Shown piece by piece: positions 1 to 9,450 of a stretch of DNA of 64,000 nucleotides. The notes beneath the pieces are model-generated. The model ran no database searches. It was not told the origin of the DNA and worked only from the letters and a program-made list of their open reading frames with translations. The stretch is from Acidovorax sp. sic0104 (lineage in GTDB: Bacteria > Pseudomonadota > Gammaproteobacteria > Burkholderiales > Burkholderiaceae_C): assembly GCF_019219095.1 (NCBI RefSeq), contig NZ_JAHUWH010000005.1:248001-312000 (forward strand), given 5' to 3'. Position 1 is the stretch's first letter; each line of letters starts with the position of its first letter. The position numbers and the translations under genes are program-made.

Positions 1-1
1 C

Positions 2-1930
2 CTGCGGCCCGACACCGTGTGCCTGCTGCTGGTGGAGCAATGGATCGAAGCGGGCCTGCCGCGCACAGATCTGCAGGTCGTGGTGGACCCGCTGCAGCGC
101 GAAATTGCCAACCTGCTTCAAAAGCAGTACCAGGCGGTCAATGTCTTCTATGTGGAGCAGGGTGTCACTCCCCAGGCGGACCTGAGGTCCCGCGTGCGCC
201 GCACGGCCAGCGGCGGCGTCGGCGGTCCGGGCAGCGATTCCGGAGCTGGCGGCCTGGCGTCCCAGGCGCTGGCCCAGACGCGCGACGCCATGGCGGCGGC
301 AGCAGGAGTCCATGGTGGCCTGTCGGCGCCGCCCGGCCGCCCGCCCATGGGCTCATACCCCACCCGCATGCCGCAGCCCCCCGGCTACCCACAGCACCAC
401 GGCATGCCCACCGCATTCGCCACCGGCATGACGCCGCTGGCGCGGGCCCGCCAGCGCGCGCAGGGTGTGATGGGCCAACTACGGCGGCTGCTCACGCAGC
501 CCGCAACCGGCTTCGACATGGTGAATGCGCCTCCGGCCTCGGCGGCGCTGGCCCATGCCCTCACGGCCCACCGCGTGCAGGCTGACACCTACTACAGTGG
601 CGTGGCCACACTCATGGAAGACTACAGCCCCGCCGGCATGGTGCAAGTGGCCGGGGCCGTGCGAGAACGCTCCACGGAGCTCAAGAAAAAGGCCGCGACC
701 CCCGGCGAGAAGGCCATCATCGAGGTGGTGGCCCTGATGTTCCAGAGCATCCTTGCCGAAGACCGCATCCCGCCTGCGGTGCGCGTGTGGTTCGCACGGC
801 TGCAGGTGCCGGTGCTGCGCGTGGCGCTGGCCGAGCCGGAATTCTTCAGCAACCTGACCCACCCCGCGCGCCAGCTCATTGACCGCATGGGCGCCTGCGT
901 GATGGGCTTCGATGCCACCAGCATCAATGGCAGCGCGCTGGAGGCGGAGATCCGCCGCGTGGTGCAGGTGATCGAGCAGTACCCCGAGACCGGTCGCCGG
1001 GTTTTCCAGCTGGTCTACGACGAGTTCGAGAAATTTCTCTCCAAGTTCCTGACCGAAAAGCAGGCGACGTCCCGCCTGGTGAGCGTCGCCCAGCAGGTCG
1101 AGCAGAAGGAAACGCTGGCCATCCAGTACACCATCGAGCTGCGCACCATGCTCAAGGACATGCCGGTGCGCGACGAGATCCGCGAGTTCCTGTTCAAGAC
1201 CTGGGCCGAGGTGCTGGCCCTGTCCGCCGTGCGCGACGGCCCCCAGCACGAGGACACCATCGCCTTCAAACGCACCGCTGCCGACCTGGTGTGGGCGGCC
1301 AGCGCCAAGCCCCACCGCGCGGACCGGGCGCAGGTCATTCAGAACCTGCCGGGCCTGCTGCAGCGCCTGCGGCAGGGCCTGGAGATCCTGGGCGTGAACG
1401 GCACGGCGCAGGATGCGCAGATCAAGACACTGACCGACACCCTGGCCGACGCCTTCCTGTCCAAGACCGCTTCCATCCCCCAGGCGCACATCGACGCCAT
1501 GGCCAAGCGGCTCTCCAACCTCGAGGACTTCATCGGCGACGCAACACTCGGCGAAATGCCGCTCAACGCGGACAACATCGAGATGATGCTCGGTATCGAC
1601 GCCTCGTCCATCCACGTAGTGGCCGACAACGGCGCCCCGGTCGACGACAACATGGTGGCCTGGGCCCAGGAGCTGCAGCCCGGGACCTGGTACACGCTGG
1701 ACCACAACGGCGCGTCGGCGCAGGTGCAGTACGTGTGGCAGAGCCAGCGCAAGCAGCTGCACCTTTTCGCTGCGGTCGATGGCAGCAGCTACCTGATTCA
1801 GCTGCGCCGCCTGGCTGCCTATCTGCAGGCAGGCCTGCTCGTGGCGCAGGACGAAGAAGGCCTGACCGTACGCGCCACGCGGGATGCACTGGCCAAGCTC
1901 GACGCGAATCCGGAGCGGCTGCTGGGTTGA
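2..1930 (+). CDS. DUF1631 family protein, 5' end outside window
   Basis: The reading frame is open to the first base of the window, so the true start lies upstream; 642 residues are visible. I recognise it as a DUF1631-type protein of Burkholderiales, a family without an established function. After about 65 residues there is a Gly/Pro/Ala-rich linker (to about residue 145), then a long, mostly helical region with many Leu/Ala/Glu residues and no signal peptide or membrane segment, which suggests a cytoplasmic protein. The last ~120 residues look more beta-rich and could be a separate small domain. The next gene is convergent, so this gene ends its transcription unit. The family call is moderate; no catalytic motif is visible. 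Confidence 0.7.
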   Translation: MRPDTVCLLLVEQWIEAGLPRTDLQVVVDPLQREIANLLQKQYQAVNVFYVEQGVTPQADLRSRVRRTASGGVGGPGSDSGAGGLASQALAQTRDAMAAAAGVHGGLSAPPGRPPMGSYPTRMPQPPGYPQHHGMPTAFATGMTPLARARQRAQGVMGQLRRLLTQPATGFDMVNAPPASAALAHALTAHRVQADTYYSGVATLMEDYSPAGMVQVAGAVRERSTELKKKAATPGEKAIIEVVALMFQSILAEDRIPPAVRVWFARLQVPVLRVALAEPEFFSNLTHPARQLIDRMGACVMGFDATSINGSALEAEIRRVVQVIEQYPETGRRVFQLVYDEFEKFLSKFLTEKQATSRLVSVAQQVEQKETLAIQYTIELRTMLKDMPVRDEIREFLFKTWAEVLALSAVRDGPQHEDTIAFKRTAADLVWAASAKPHRADRAQVIQNLPGLLQRLRQGLEILGVNGTAQDAQIKTLTDTLADAFLSKTASIPQAHIDAMAKRLSNLEDFIGDATLGEMPLNADNIEMMLGIDASSIHVVADNGAPVDDNMVAWAQELQPGTWYTLDHNGASAQVQYVWQSQRKQLHLFAAVDGSSYLIQLRRLAAYLQAGLLVAQDEEGLTVRATRDALAKLDANPERLLG

Positions 1931-2007
1931 GGCCGCAGCCTTCAGCCCTTGACCCGGCCAGGATTTTCCGCTCAGCCACCGCCCACGAGCGCTGACCCCG
2001 CCAATGA

Positions 2008-3171
2008 TCAGGCGGCAGCCAGACGCTGAAACAGTCCCCCCGGCAGACGTGCCACCCGGCCGTCGAGTTCAAGCTCCAGGAGCTCCACCTGCAGCAGCGC
2101 GGCCGTCATCCCTGTCCGGGCCACCAGGGCATCCGCACTGATGGGGTCAAAGCCCAACGCCTGAAGCAGCGGCGTATCGGCCTCAGGGGCTTGTGCAGCA
2201 TCGTCAACACAATGGGTGATTTCCGGCTCGGGTGGCGCCAGTGCTGGAAAACGCAGCTCCTCCAGCACATCCTGGGCAGACTCCACCAGCTTGGCGCCCT
2301 GGCGGATGAGGGCGTGGCACCCACGCGATTGAGGTGCGTGGATGGAGCCGGGGATCGCAAACACTTCACGCCCCTGCTCCACAGCCATCCGCGCCGTGAT
2401 GAGCGAACCGGATGCCAGCGCAGCCTCCACGACCAGGGTGCCCTGGGACACGCCGGAGATGATGCGGTTGCGCTTGGGGAAATTGGCGGGCAGCGGGGGG
2501 GTGCCCAGCGGGTACTCGCTCACCAGCAAGCCCTGCGATGCGATGCGGTGGGCCAGATCCAGATTCCTGCGCGGATAGACGCGGTCGAGTCCCGTGCCCA
2601 CCACCGCAATGGTGGCCGCGGCAGCCGGCAGGCCGAGCGCCGCATCCAGCGCGCCTTCGTGCGCTGCGGCATCCACACCCAACGCCAGCCCCGAAACGAT
2701 GGTCAACCCCGCGCCATGGAGCGCCCGGGAGAACAGCCGCGCGTTTTCTGCGCCTTGCGCAGTCGGGTTGCGGCTTCCGACCACTGCGATGCAGCGCCCC
2801 GACGGAAACGGGCTTTGCGCCAGCAGCGAGGCTGGCCCCATCAGGTACATGAGAAGCGGGGGATCTTCAGTCTGCAGCAAGGCCTGCGGATAGCGGGCGT
2901 CGCCCAAGGTGACGACGGCACGCGCGGGGCCTTGTGGGTCGGCGTCCTGCAGCCAGCGCCAAGTCGCCTCCTGCAGAGTGGACCAGTTGTCGGGCACCGC
3001 GCAGAGAGCCCGCGCCTGGGCTGCAGTCACATGCAGCCGTAGAGCCGCCTCGGTCTGCTCGAAGATAGCCTGCGGCAAGCCAAACCGCGCCAGCAGGCTG
3101 CGCGCCGTCGAATTGCCGATGCCCTGGCTCAAGGTCAGGCGCAACCACGCGCCGAGTTCTTCGCGGTCCAT
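2008..3171 (-). CDS. dprA: DNA-processing protein DprA (Smf)
   Basis: DprA loads RecA onto incoming single-stranded DNA during natural transformation. The order is typical: an N-terminal helix-hairpin-helix/SAM-like region (LTLSQGIGNSTARSLL), a Rossmann-like core with VVGSRNPT and the family motif SGLALGVDAAAH, and a C-terminal winged-helix region ending GGLFQRLAAA. Length (387 aa) fits the family. I chose the ATG at 3171 because the protein then begins MDREELGAWLRL as in relatives; a GTG at 3207 would add 12 residues. No strong ribosome binding site is visible at either. It lies 75 bp downstream of the LysM gene on the same strand, a pairing common in Burkholderiales, and is probably co-transcribed with it. 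Confidence 0.93.
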   Translation of the reverse strand: MDREELGAWLRLTLSQGIGNSTARSLLARFGLPQAIFEQTEAALRLHVTAAQARALCAVPDNWSTLQEATWRWLQDADPQGPARAVVTLGDARYPQALLQTEDPPLLMYLMGPASLLAQSPFPSGRCIAVVGSRNPTAQGAENARLFSRALHGAGLTIVSGLALGVDAAAHEGALDAALGLPAAAATIAVVGTGLDRVYPRRNLDLAHRIASQGLLVSEYPLGTPPLPANFPKRNRIISGVSQGTLVVEAALASGSLITARMAVEQGREVFAIPGSIHAPQSRGCHALIRQGAKLVESAQDVLEELRFPALAPPEPEITHCVDDAAQAPEADTPLLQALGFDPISADALVARTGMTAALLQVELLELELDGRVARLPGGLFQRLAAA

Positions 3172-3246
3172 GGACGGATAAGTTGCAGGCAGCGCACTCC
3201 GCCGCACCCAGCAGACCGAGTGCGCAGCTTGCGCCGCCGTGATCGG

Positions 3247-4464
3247 TCAGCGCGGATTGACGAGGCGGTCGCCCACGCGCACTCCGCCCTTGATTTCCAG
3301 CAGGAGCGCGTAAGAGACGCGATCAAAGGTGCGGAACACCATGGCCGTACCATTGTTCTCGCTGGGCAACTTGACCACCGTGTTTCCTCCGTTGGTCTTG
3401 TCCCGAATACGCTCACCCCGGGTCATGAGGCTCAGCACATGGCCGGCCTCGATGCCGTCCTCGGTGCCCAGGTTGATGGCAACGACCTGGTTCTGGCCTG
3501 CATAGGCCGCGGAGAAGCTGCCGTAAATGGAAACCACCCGTGCGTCGACCTCTATCTGAGGCGCGCGAGGGGTGTAGCTGGTGAAGGTCCGCTCGGGCGC
3601 TGGCAACAGGCGGTCTCCAGCGCGGATTTCTTCCTTGGTGGCAGACAAATCGACCGTGGCCGGCACGTACTCGGAGACAAAACCGCCCTTGCCGTTCGGG
3701 GTTTCCTCATAGGACTCGCCGCTCACGAGCTCAGCCTTGCCCAGGTATTGGGCTTCATAGCCCAGGATGACGCCGGTCACCGGATCCTTGAGAGGCACCG
3801 CGTCCCGGAAGACGCGGAACTGGCGTGGCTCGCCCCGCTCGGCGCGCACCGGCGAGGCGGCATCGCCACGCACATAGGCTCGGTCTCCGCTGGCCATCAG
3901 CACGCGGTCGTCGGTCGTGGCGATGACCCGCGGCGCGCGCTGCAATTCCTGCGCATCGACGATGAGAGGCTCCACCAGGAACGGCTCGATCAGATGGGGC
4001 TTGAGGGTGGGCAGGGCCGTGTCGGCCAAACTGTCGGTGCGGGTGCGGGGCGAGACGCGCACCGTCTGGGTGTCGGATACCTGCGCACCGGGTGGCGTCG
4101 TGCTCAGGCGGGCATAGGCGCCGTCTTTTTCCAGATACAACGTCTGGCCAGGAAAGATAAGGTGCGGGTTGGGGATCGCCTTGAGATTCATGCCCCACAG
4201 CTCGGGCCAGCGCCAAGGGCGCTTGAGGTACATGCCCGAGATGCCCCACAGAGTATCGCCACGCTTGACGACGTAAGTATCAGGTGCGTTGGGCGCCAGC
4301 TCCGCCAGGGGAATGCCGCGCTCGGCCACGGCCTGCGCGGTGGCACGCTGCTCGCCGGAAATGGGGTAGTTCTGCGCCTGAGCCGGCAAGGCCATCAGAA
4401 CAGCGCCAGCGACGATGGTGAGTGCGCCTAGGGCGGTCCGCCGCACGCTGGTGAATGCCGTCAT
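3247..4464 (-). CDS. Secreted LysM peptidoglycan-binding protein
   Basis: A 405-residue protein with a clear signal peptide (positive start, hydrophobic stretch, ALPAQAQ cleavage region), so it is exported. One LysM domain follows near residues 48-95 (YVVKRGDTLWGISG, then PHLIFPGQTLYL), which binds peptidoglycan. The remaining ~300 residues have no motif I can name; they are beta-rich and probably periplasmic. The ATG at 4464 is preceded by AAAGGAAC at good distance and puts the signal peptide at the N-terminus; an upstream ATG at 4479 is possible. It diverges from def across about 200 bp. A structural or envelope-maintenance role is likely, but the exact job is unknown. Confidence 0.85.
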   Translation of the reverse strand: MTAFTSVRRTALGALTIVAGAVLMALPAQAQNYPISGEQRATAQAVAERGIPLAELAPNAPDTYVVKRGDTLWGISGMYLKRPWRWPELWGMNLKAIPNPHLIFPGQTLYLEKDGAYARLSTTPPGAQVSDTQTVRVSPRTRTDSLADTALPTLKPHLIEPFLVEPLIVDAQELQRAPRVIATTDDRVLMASGDRAYVRGDAASPVRAERGEPRQFRVFRDAVPLKDPVTGVILGYEAQYLGKAELVSGESYEETPNGKGGFVSEYVPATVDLSATKEEIRAGDRLLPAPERTFTSYTPRAPQIEVDARVVSIYGSFSAAYAGQNQVVAINLGTEDGIEAGHVLSLMTRGERIRDKTNGGNTVVKLPSENNGTAMVFRTFDRVSYALLLEIKGGVRVGDRLVNPR

Positions 4465-4662
4465 GTTGTTCCTTTTCTCATGCATTGTGAACGCCCCCTC
4501 ACTGGCGCCTTGGCTTTCGCGCCATGCGAACAACCAGGCAACTAAGTTACAAACCTTTTTAGATTCTCTGCTCAAGCCCTTGATTCGGCAACGATTATTG
4601 GCTTGCAACACCGCACCGGACTGCAAAAGTGGCGAAAATAGCGACATCTCTTACGTGCATCC

Positions 4663-5172
4663 ATGGCAATCCTTCCCATTCTCTGTTACCCGGACCCCCG
4701 GCTCCACAAGGTCGCCCGCCCCGTCGAAGCGGTCGACGACCGCATCCGCACGCTCGTGTCCGACATGCTGGCGACCATGTACGACGCGCAGGGCATCGGC
4801 CTGGCAGCCACCCAGGTCGATGCGCACGAGCGACTGGTGGTGATCGACGTGTCCGAGGGGCGCGACCAGCCCATGGTGCTGATCAACCCCGAGATTGTCT
4901 GGACCAGCGCCGAAAAGCACGTCAACGATGAGGGCTGCCTGTCGGTGCCTGGCATCTACGACGGCGTGGAGCGCTTCGACGCGGTCCATGTTCGCGCCCT
5001 GGACGCGCAAGGCCAGTCGCGCGTCATCGAGGCCGATGGCCTGCTGGCCGTGTGCATTCAGCATGAGATGGACCACCTCATGGGCAAGGTGTTCGTGGAA
5101 TACCTGTCGCCGCTCAAGCGCAACCGCATCAAGACCAAGATGGTCAAGCAGCAGCGAGGGGCTCGCGAGTGA
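4663..5172 (+). CDS. def: Peptide deformylase
   Basis: Removes the formyl group from the N-terminal methionine of new proteins; a metal enzyme acting at the ribosome. All three family motifs are intact: GIGLAATQ (44-51), EGCLSVP (90-96, with metal ligand Cys92) and QHEMDHL (133-139, ligands His134 and His138, catalytic Glu135). Length 169 aa is normal. It starts a plus-strand run def - lipoprotein - fmt - azlC - azlD. The stop codon overlaps the GTG of the next gene (GTGA). def and fmt are functionally paired: Fmt adds the formyl group that Def removes. Confidence 0.98.
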   Translation: MAILPILCYPDPRLHKVARPVEAVDDRIRTLVSDMLATMYDAQGIGLAATQVDAHERLVVIDVSEGRDQPMVLINPEIVWTSAEKHVNDEGCLSVPGIYDGVERFDAVHVRALDAQGQSRVIEADGLLAVCIQHEMDHLMGKVFVEYLSPLKRNRIKTKMVKQQRGARE

Positions 5173-5678
5173 CGGGCTCAGCGCTTCGCGCCTTGCGGGG
5201 CGGCGGAGTGCTGGCGCTGGCCGCGCTGGCGGCTCAGCTTGCGGGCTGTGCGCTGGTGGCCAGTGAAAAACCCGGTGCGATGCGTGAGGAGGTGATCGGC
5301 CGCCAGGGCCCGCCGACCGCAGTGGTGGCCCTGCCATCGGGAGAACGGCTGCTCTATTCAGAGCTTCCCGCAGGATCTGCCGCCTACAACCTGGATTTCA
5401 ACGCATCGGGCCAATTGGTGAGCAACAGGCAGGTGCTCACGCAGACGGGCTTCGAGACCATTCCCGTCGGCACCTGGACAGCCTCCGATGTGCAAGGCAC
5501 CTTCGGCCCGCCCTTGCGTGTGGAGCGGGTAGCCCGCTTCGATGGGGACATCTGGACCTACCGCTTCCGGCAGAACTCCGACCTGCGCCTGGCCCACGTC
5601 CACCTGGACCGCCAGGGCGTGGTGCGGATGGTGATGTTCACCGACGAGCTGCCCAATTTCGACAACGCGCGCGACTGA
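5169..5678 (+). CDS. Lipoprotein with two BamE-like repeats
   Basis: A 169-residue protein starting at a GTG that overlaps the def stop codon. The N-terminus is a lipoprotein signal with a lipobox ending LAGC near residue 27, so it is probably anchored in the outer membrane. The mature part seems to contain two similar units, each with a G-P-P turn ([10 protein letters not shown] and [10 protein letters not shown]) followed by beta strands and a D/N-x-x-G-x-V turn, which resembles the small SmpA/BamE fold in tandem. That assignment is by pattern only. Its place between def and fmt probably reflects co-transcription rather than a role in formyl-Met processing. Confidence 0.75.
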   Translation: MTGSALRALRGGGVLALAALAAQLAGCALVASEKPGAMREEVIGRQGPPTAVVALPSGERLLYSELPAGSAAYNLDFNASGQLVSNRQVLTQTGFETIPVGTWTASDVQGTFGPPLRVERVARFDGDIWTYRFRQNSDLRLAHVHLDRQGVVRMVMFTDELPNFDNARD

Positions 5679-5724
5679 TGGCTGCTGCACCGGCGGCCAC
5701 AGCGCGCATGACCACTTCGTTTCC

Positions 5725-6714
5725 ATGAGAGTCATCTTTGCCGGTACCCCCGAGTTCGCCCGCGTGGCGCTGGAGCGCCTTCTGGCCGCCGGCTTCACGG
5801 TGCCGCTCGTCCTGACCCAGCCAGACCGGCCCGCCGGGCGCGGCATGAAGATGCAGGCGTCGCCGGTCAAGCAGTGCGCCCAGGCCCACGGCATTGCCGT
5901 GGCGCAGCCGCGAAGCCTGCGTCTGGACGGCAAGTATCCTGAGGATGCCGCTGCTGCACGCGACGCGCTCGTTGCCGCCCGGGCCGACGTCATGGTGGTG
6001 GCCGCCTACGGCCTCATCCTTCCGCAGTGGACACTGGACCTGCCGCCCAAGGGCTGCCTCAACATCCACGCAAGCCTGCTGCCCCGCTGGCGCGGCGCTG
6101 CCCCCATCCACCGCGCCATCGAGGCCGGTGACGCCGAAACCGGCGTCACCATCATGCAGATGGATGCAGGCCTGGACACCGGCGACATGCTGTTGACCGA
6201 GCGCACGGCCATCGCCGCGAACGACACGACGGCAACCCTGCACGACCGGCTGGCCGTCCTGGGCGGGCGGATGGTTGTGGAGGCGCTGGAAATAGCGGCC
6301 TGCGGCGGCCTGCGGGCGCAGCCCCAGCCTGCCGAAGGCATCACCTACGCGCACAAGATCGAGAAGTCCGAGAGCGCCATCGACTGGTCCCTGCCAGCGC
6401 AGGTGATCGGCCAGCGCATCCGTGCATTCGACCCTTTCCCCGGTGCCAGCACTGAATGCGCTGGCGAGTCCATCAAGATCTGGAGCTATGAAATAGATAG
6501 CACGCAGGGCATGACCAGCGGGCGCCCGGGCCAGGTTCTTTCCGTCAGTGACAGCGGCGTGGCAGTAGCCTGCGGGGAAGGCTCGCTGTGCTTGACCACC
6601 CTGCAACGCGCAGGCGGCAAGCGGCTGGCCGCTGCAGATTTCCTGCGGGGGTTCGATGTGACACCCGGCATGGTGCTGGGCGCTGCGCAGGCAGCGGCGG
6701 CGGCACCCGGATGA
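5725..6714 (+). CDS. fmt: Methionyl-tRNA formyltransferase
   Basis: Transfers a formyl group from 10-formyl-THF to initiator Met-tRNA. The N-terminus [12 protein letters not shown] and the folate/catalytic region ([20 protein letters not shown], near residues 113-132, then [17 protein letters not shown]) are those of the family; the C-terminal OB-like domain is present. Length 329 aa is slightly above the E. coli enzyme. Near residues 253-260 the DNA contains AGCTATGAAATAGATAGCA (from 6485), half of a repeat seen elsewhere in this window, giving SYEIDST in the C-terminal domain. Its stop codon overlaps the azlC start (ATGA). Confidence 0.97.
   Translation: MRVIFAGTPEFARVALERLLAAGFTVPLVLTQPDRPAGRGMKMQASPVKQCAQAHGIAVAQPRSLRLDGKYPEDAAAARDALVAARADVMVVAAYGLILPQWTLDLPPKGCLNIHASLLPRWRGAAPIHRAIEAGDAETGVTIMQMDAGLDTGDMLLTERTAIAANDTTATLHDRLAVLGGRMVVEALEIAACGGLRAQPQPAEGITYAHKIEKSESAIDWSLPAQVIGQRIRAFDPFPGASTECAGESIKIWSYEIDSTQGMTSGRPGQVLSVSDSGVAVACGEGSLCLTTLQRAGGKRLAAADFLRGFDVTPGMVLGAAQAAAAAPG
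6485..6503 (+). repeat. Half copy of dispersed repeat inside fmt (copy F)
   Basis: AGCTATGAAATAGATAGCA is the left half of the dispersed repeat family, lying in frame in fmt and encoding part of SYEIDST. It lacks the GCGCTT hairpin. Confidence 0.5.
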
Positions 6715-7535
6715 GCCGCCGCACGCGCATTCGCAACACGCTGCGCCACCCCTACTTTCGCATGGCCGTGATCGACATGGCCGGCACCTCGCTGGGCATC
6801 GCCGCCTGGGGCCTGGTCACCGGCGTGGTCATGGTCAAGAGCGGCCTGTCCGTCGGCATGGCCGTTTTCATGTCACTGGTCGTCTATGCCGGCAGCGCAC
6901 AGCTGGCGGTCATTCCCCTGCTCTCGGTGGGCGCACCGCTGTGGGTGGTGTGGCTCACCGCCAGTTGCGTGAACCTGCGCTTCGTGATCTTCAGCAGCAT
7001 GTGGCGCAGCTACTTCGGCCACCTGCCGCTGCGCCAGCGGCTGGCGCTGGGCTACTTCAGCGGCGACGTGATCTATGTGGGCTTCATGAAGCGCTTTCCG
7101 CAGGCCCAGCCGCAGCCCGAACAAGTGCCGTACTTCTGCGGTGCAGCCAGCACCAACTGGCTGGCCTGGCAGGTGCCGTCCATCGCGGGGATCCTGCTGG
7201 CCAATACCGTGCCGTTGTCCTGGGGCCTCGGATTCGCCGGGGTGCTGGCGCTGCTGGGCGTGCTGCTGTCGCTGCTGTTCGACCGCGCCACCTGGCTGGC
7301 CACGGGCGTGGCGGGCACCGCGGCCATCGCGGCATTCGCGCTGCCCCTGAAGCTCAACATCCTGGTGGCCATCGCGGCTGCCGTTGCTGTGGGCCTGATC
7401 ATGGAGGCCGTGGACCGCCGCCGCCACAAGCCCGAAGTCGTGCTGCTGCCCGCCGACAGCGTCCTGCCGCCTGAAGAGCGCGAGCACGTACAGGCCGGCG
7501 ATGTGGTGCCGCTGCGCGAGGAGCGCCACCCATGA
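6711..7535 (+). CDS. azlC: AzlC family branched-chain amino acid exporter, large subunit
   Basis: Large membrane subunit of the AzlCD-type exporter of branched-chain amino acids. The 274-residue product has several hydrophobic segments, the family signature around [21 protein letters not shown] and a conserved middle ([12 protein letters not shown]). The ATG at 6711 overlaps the fmt stop (ATGA); longer upstream extensions in this frame would run deep into fmt and are not credible. The C-terminus carries a charged cytoplasmic tail of about 40 residues. Its stop overlaps the azlD start, as usual for this pair. Confidence 0.93.
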   Translation: MSRRTRIRNTLRHPYFRMAVIDMAGTSLGIAAWGLVTGVVMVKSGLSVGMAVFMSLVVYAGSAQLAVIPLLSVGAPLWVVWLTASCVNLRFVIFSSMWRSYFGHLPLRQRLALGYFSGDVIYVGFMKRFPQAQPQPEQVPYFCGAASTNWLAWQVPSIAGILLANTVPLSWGLGFAGVLALLGVLLSLLFDRATWLATGVAGTAAIAAFALPLKLNILVAIAAAVAVGLIMEAVDRRRHKPEVVLLPADSVLPPEEREHVQAGDVVPLREERHP

Positions 7536-7867
7536 GCTGGAGCTGGATAGAGCCAGCCATCGCCATTCTGGGCCTGGCGATCATCACGGTGGTGTCGCGC
7601 TCTTTCTTCATGATCCCGGAGCGCGAACTGCCGCTGCCGGACTGGCTCAAGCGCGGCCTGAAATACGCGCCGCTGGCGGCACTGGCCGCCGTCATCGCGC
7701 CCGAGATCCTGATGGCGCAGGGCGAGCTCATCGACACATTCATGGACGCCCGCCTGCCCGCCGTGCTGTGCGCCAGCGGCTACTACTTCTGGAAGCGGGG
7801 CATCCTCGGGACCATCGTCGTGGGCATGGCGATCTACCTGCCGCTGCACATCGGGTTGGGTTGGTGA
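7532..7867 (+). CDS. azlD: AzlD family transporter, small subunit
   Basis: Small membrane partner of AzlC (111 aa, about four hydrophobic segments). The start overlaps the azlC stop (ATGA), so the two are translationally coupled. The motif region SRSFFMIPERELPLPDWLKRGLKYAPLAALAAVIAPEIL-type, with the conserved R-x-x-F and LKYAPLAALAA pattern, is typical of AzlD. It is the last gene of the def-fmt run; a GC-rich repeat with a hairpin follows directly. Confidence 0.92.
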   Translation: MSWSWIEPAIAILGLAIITVVSRSFFMIPERELPLPDWLKRGLKYAPLAALAAVIAPEILMAQGELIDTFMDARLPAVLCASGYYFWKRGILGTIVVGMAIYLPLHIGLGW

Positions 7868-7874
7868 AGATTGC

Positions 7875-7913
7875 CCCCCCTGGGTCGCCTTCGGCGCCAT
7901 CCCCCTGAGGGGG
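7875..7913 (+). repeat. GC-rich intergenic repeat with hairpins, possible terminator
   Basis: Just after azlD: a C-run, then GTCGCCTTCGGCGCC and CCCCCTGAGGGGG (7901-7913). Both parts can fold. From general knowledge, very similar segments are common between genes in Comamonadaceae genomes, so this is probably a multi-copy repeat that may also end transcription. Only one copy is evident here and there is no T-run. Confidence 0.5.
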
Positions 7914-8041
7914 ACGCACCCCGTGGCCTGGCAGAGCCAGTTCCACGGGTGCACTGGCGAGATGGCGGAGCACGTCAGCTCCATGCGCCGCGATCACTAA
8001 AATGGGCGCCGCGAGCCCTCCTTCCCCTTTTCACCTCTGCT

Positions 8042-9241
8042 ATGAACATCCTCCGCTTTTCCGACCTGTGCGCCCAGGGCAAGGCCCAAGGCCAGCGCGT
8101 CTTCATTCGCGCCGACATGAACGTGCCGCAGGACGATGCCGGCCGCGTCACCGAAGACACCCGCATCCGCGCCTCGATCCCGTGCATCCGCATGGCGCTG
8201 GACGCCGGAGCCGCCGTCATGGTGACCAGCCACCTCGGCCGCCCGACCGAAGGCGAGTTCAAGCCCGAGGACTCCCTGGCACCCGTGGCCGCGCGGCTGT
8301 CCGAGCTGCTAGGCCGCGAGGTTCCCCTGGTGGCCAACTGGGTCGATGGCGTGACCGTGGCACCGGGCCAGGTCGTGCTGCTCGAGAACTGCCGCCTGAA
8401 CGTGGGCGAGAAGAAGAACAAGGAAGAGCTGGCCAGGAAGCTGGCAGCCCTGTGCGATATCTTCGTGAACGATGCCTTCGGCACCGCCCATCGCGCCGAA
8501 GGCACCACCTACGGCATTGCCCAGTTCGCACCCATCGCCTGTGCGGGCCCGTTGCTGTCGGCCGAGATCGATGCGCTGACCAAGGCGCTGGCCCAGCCCC
8601 AGCGCCCCCTGGCGGCCATCGTCGCGGGCTCCAAGGTGTCGACCAAGCTCACCATTCTGAAGAGCCTGGCCGACAAGGTGGACCAGCTCATCGTGGGTGG
8701 CGGCATCGCCAATACCTTCATGCTGGCCGCCGGCCTGCCCATTGGAAAGAGCCTGGCCGAGCCCGACCTGCTGGACGCGGCGCGCGCCGTGATCGACGCC
8801 ATGAAGGCGCGCGGAGCGGAAGTGCCGATCCCCACGGACGTGGTCACGGCCAAGGCGTTTGCCGCCGATGCGACCGCCACCGTCAAGGCCGCCAAGGATG
8901 TGGCCGATGACGACCTGATCCTGGACATCGGCCCCGAGACAGCGGCCCGCCTGTCAGCCCAGCTCAAGTCCGCAGGCACCATCGTCTGGAACGGGCCCGT
9001 GGGCGTTTTCGAGTTTGCCGCCTTTGAAAACGGCACCCGCGAAATCGCCAAGGCGATCGCCGAATCCCCCGCATTCAGCATCGCCGGCGGCGGCGACACC
9101 CTGGCGGCCATTGCCAAATACGGCATCGAAAAGCAGGTGGGATATATCTCTACAGGCGGCGGCGCCTTCCTGGAGGTGCTCGAGGGCAAGAAGCTGCCCG
9201 CTTTCGACATTCTGGAAAAACGAGCCGTTACCGCAAGTTGA
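8042..9241 (+). CDS. pgk: Phosphoglycerate kinase
   Basis: Converts 1,3-bisphosphoglycerate and ADP to 3-phosphoglycerate and ATP (glycolysis, gluconeogenesis). The 399-residue protein has the family landmarks: [10 protein letters not shown] near the N-terminus, [10 protein letters not shown], the hinge region [14 protein letters not shown] and the nucleotide-binding [13 protein letters not shown] at the C-terminal side. The ATG at 8042 gives the normal N-terminus; the frame stays open further upstream but without homology. The gene stands alone, separated from azlD by about 170 bp and from the next gene by about 210 bp. Confidence 0.98.
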   Translation: MNILRFSDLCAQGKAQGQRVFIRADMNVPQDDAGRVTEDTRIRASIPCIRMALDAGAAVMVTSHLGRPTEGEFKPEDSLAPVAARLSELLGREVPLVANWVDGVTVAPGQVVLLENCRLNVGEKKNKEELARKLAALCDIFVNDAFGTAHRAEGTTYGIAQFAPIACAGPLLSAEIDALTKALAQPQRPLAAIVAGSKVSTKLTILKSLADKVDQLIVGGGIANTFMLAAGLPIGKSLAEPDLLDAARAVIDAMKARGAEVPIPTDVVTAKAFAADATATVKAAKDVADDDLILDIGPETAARLSAQLKSAGTIVWNGPVGVFEFAAFENGTREIAKAIAESPAFSIAGGGDTLAAIAKYGIEKQVGYISTGGGAFLEVLEGKKLPAFDILEKRAVTAS

Positions 9242-9255
9242 TATTTGTTACGTAT

Positions 9256-9279
9256 GGAGTCGCAAGCGCATGCGACTCC
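9256..9279 (+). terminator. Hairpin after pgk
   Basis: GGAGTCGC and GCGACTCC form a perfect 8-bp stem with an 8-nt loop, 14 bases after the pgk stop. No T-run follows, so it could be a factor-dependent end or an mRNA-stabilising hairpin rather than a classical terminator. Confidence 0.45.
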
Positions 9280-9450
9280 GCGTAAGTAGTCACGCGCAAC
9301 TGTGACCAAAAACAACGATTTGCGTGTGCGGGAGCGCAGTTACCTCAATTTTTTCTTGTTTTTGTTGAGTATCCCGCCCAGAATTATTTTTCAATCGCGT
9401 GGGATGTATCTGTTCATGTCCCCGCCTCTCAAAGTCCGTTGGAGGGAATC

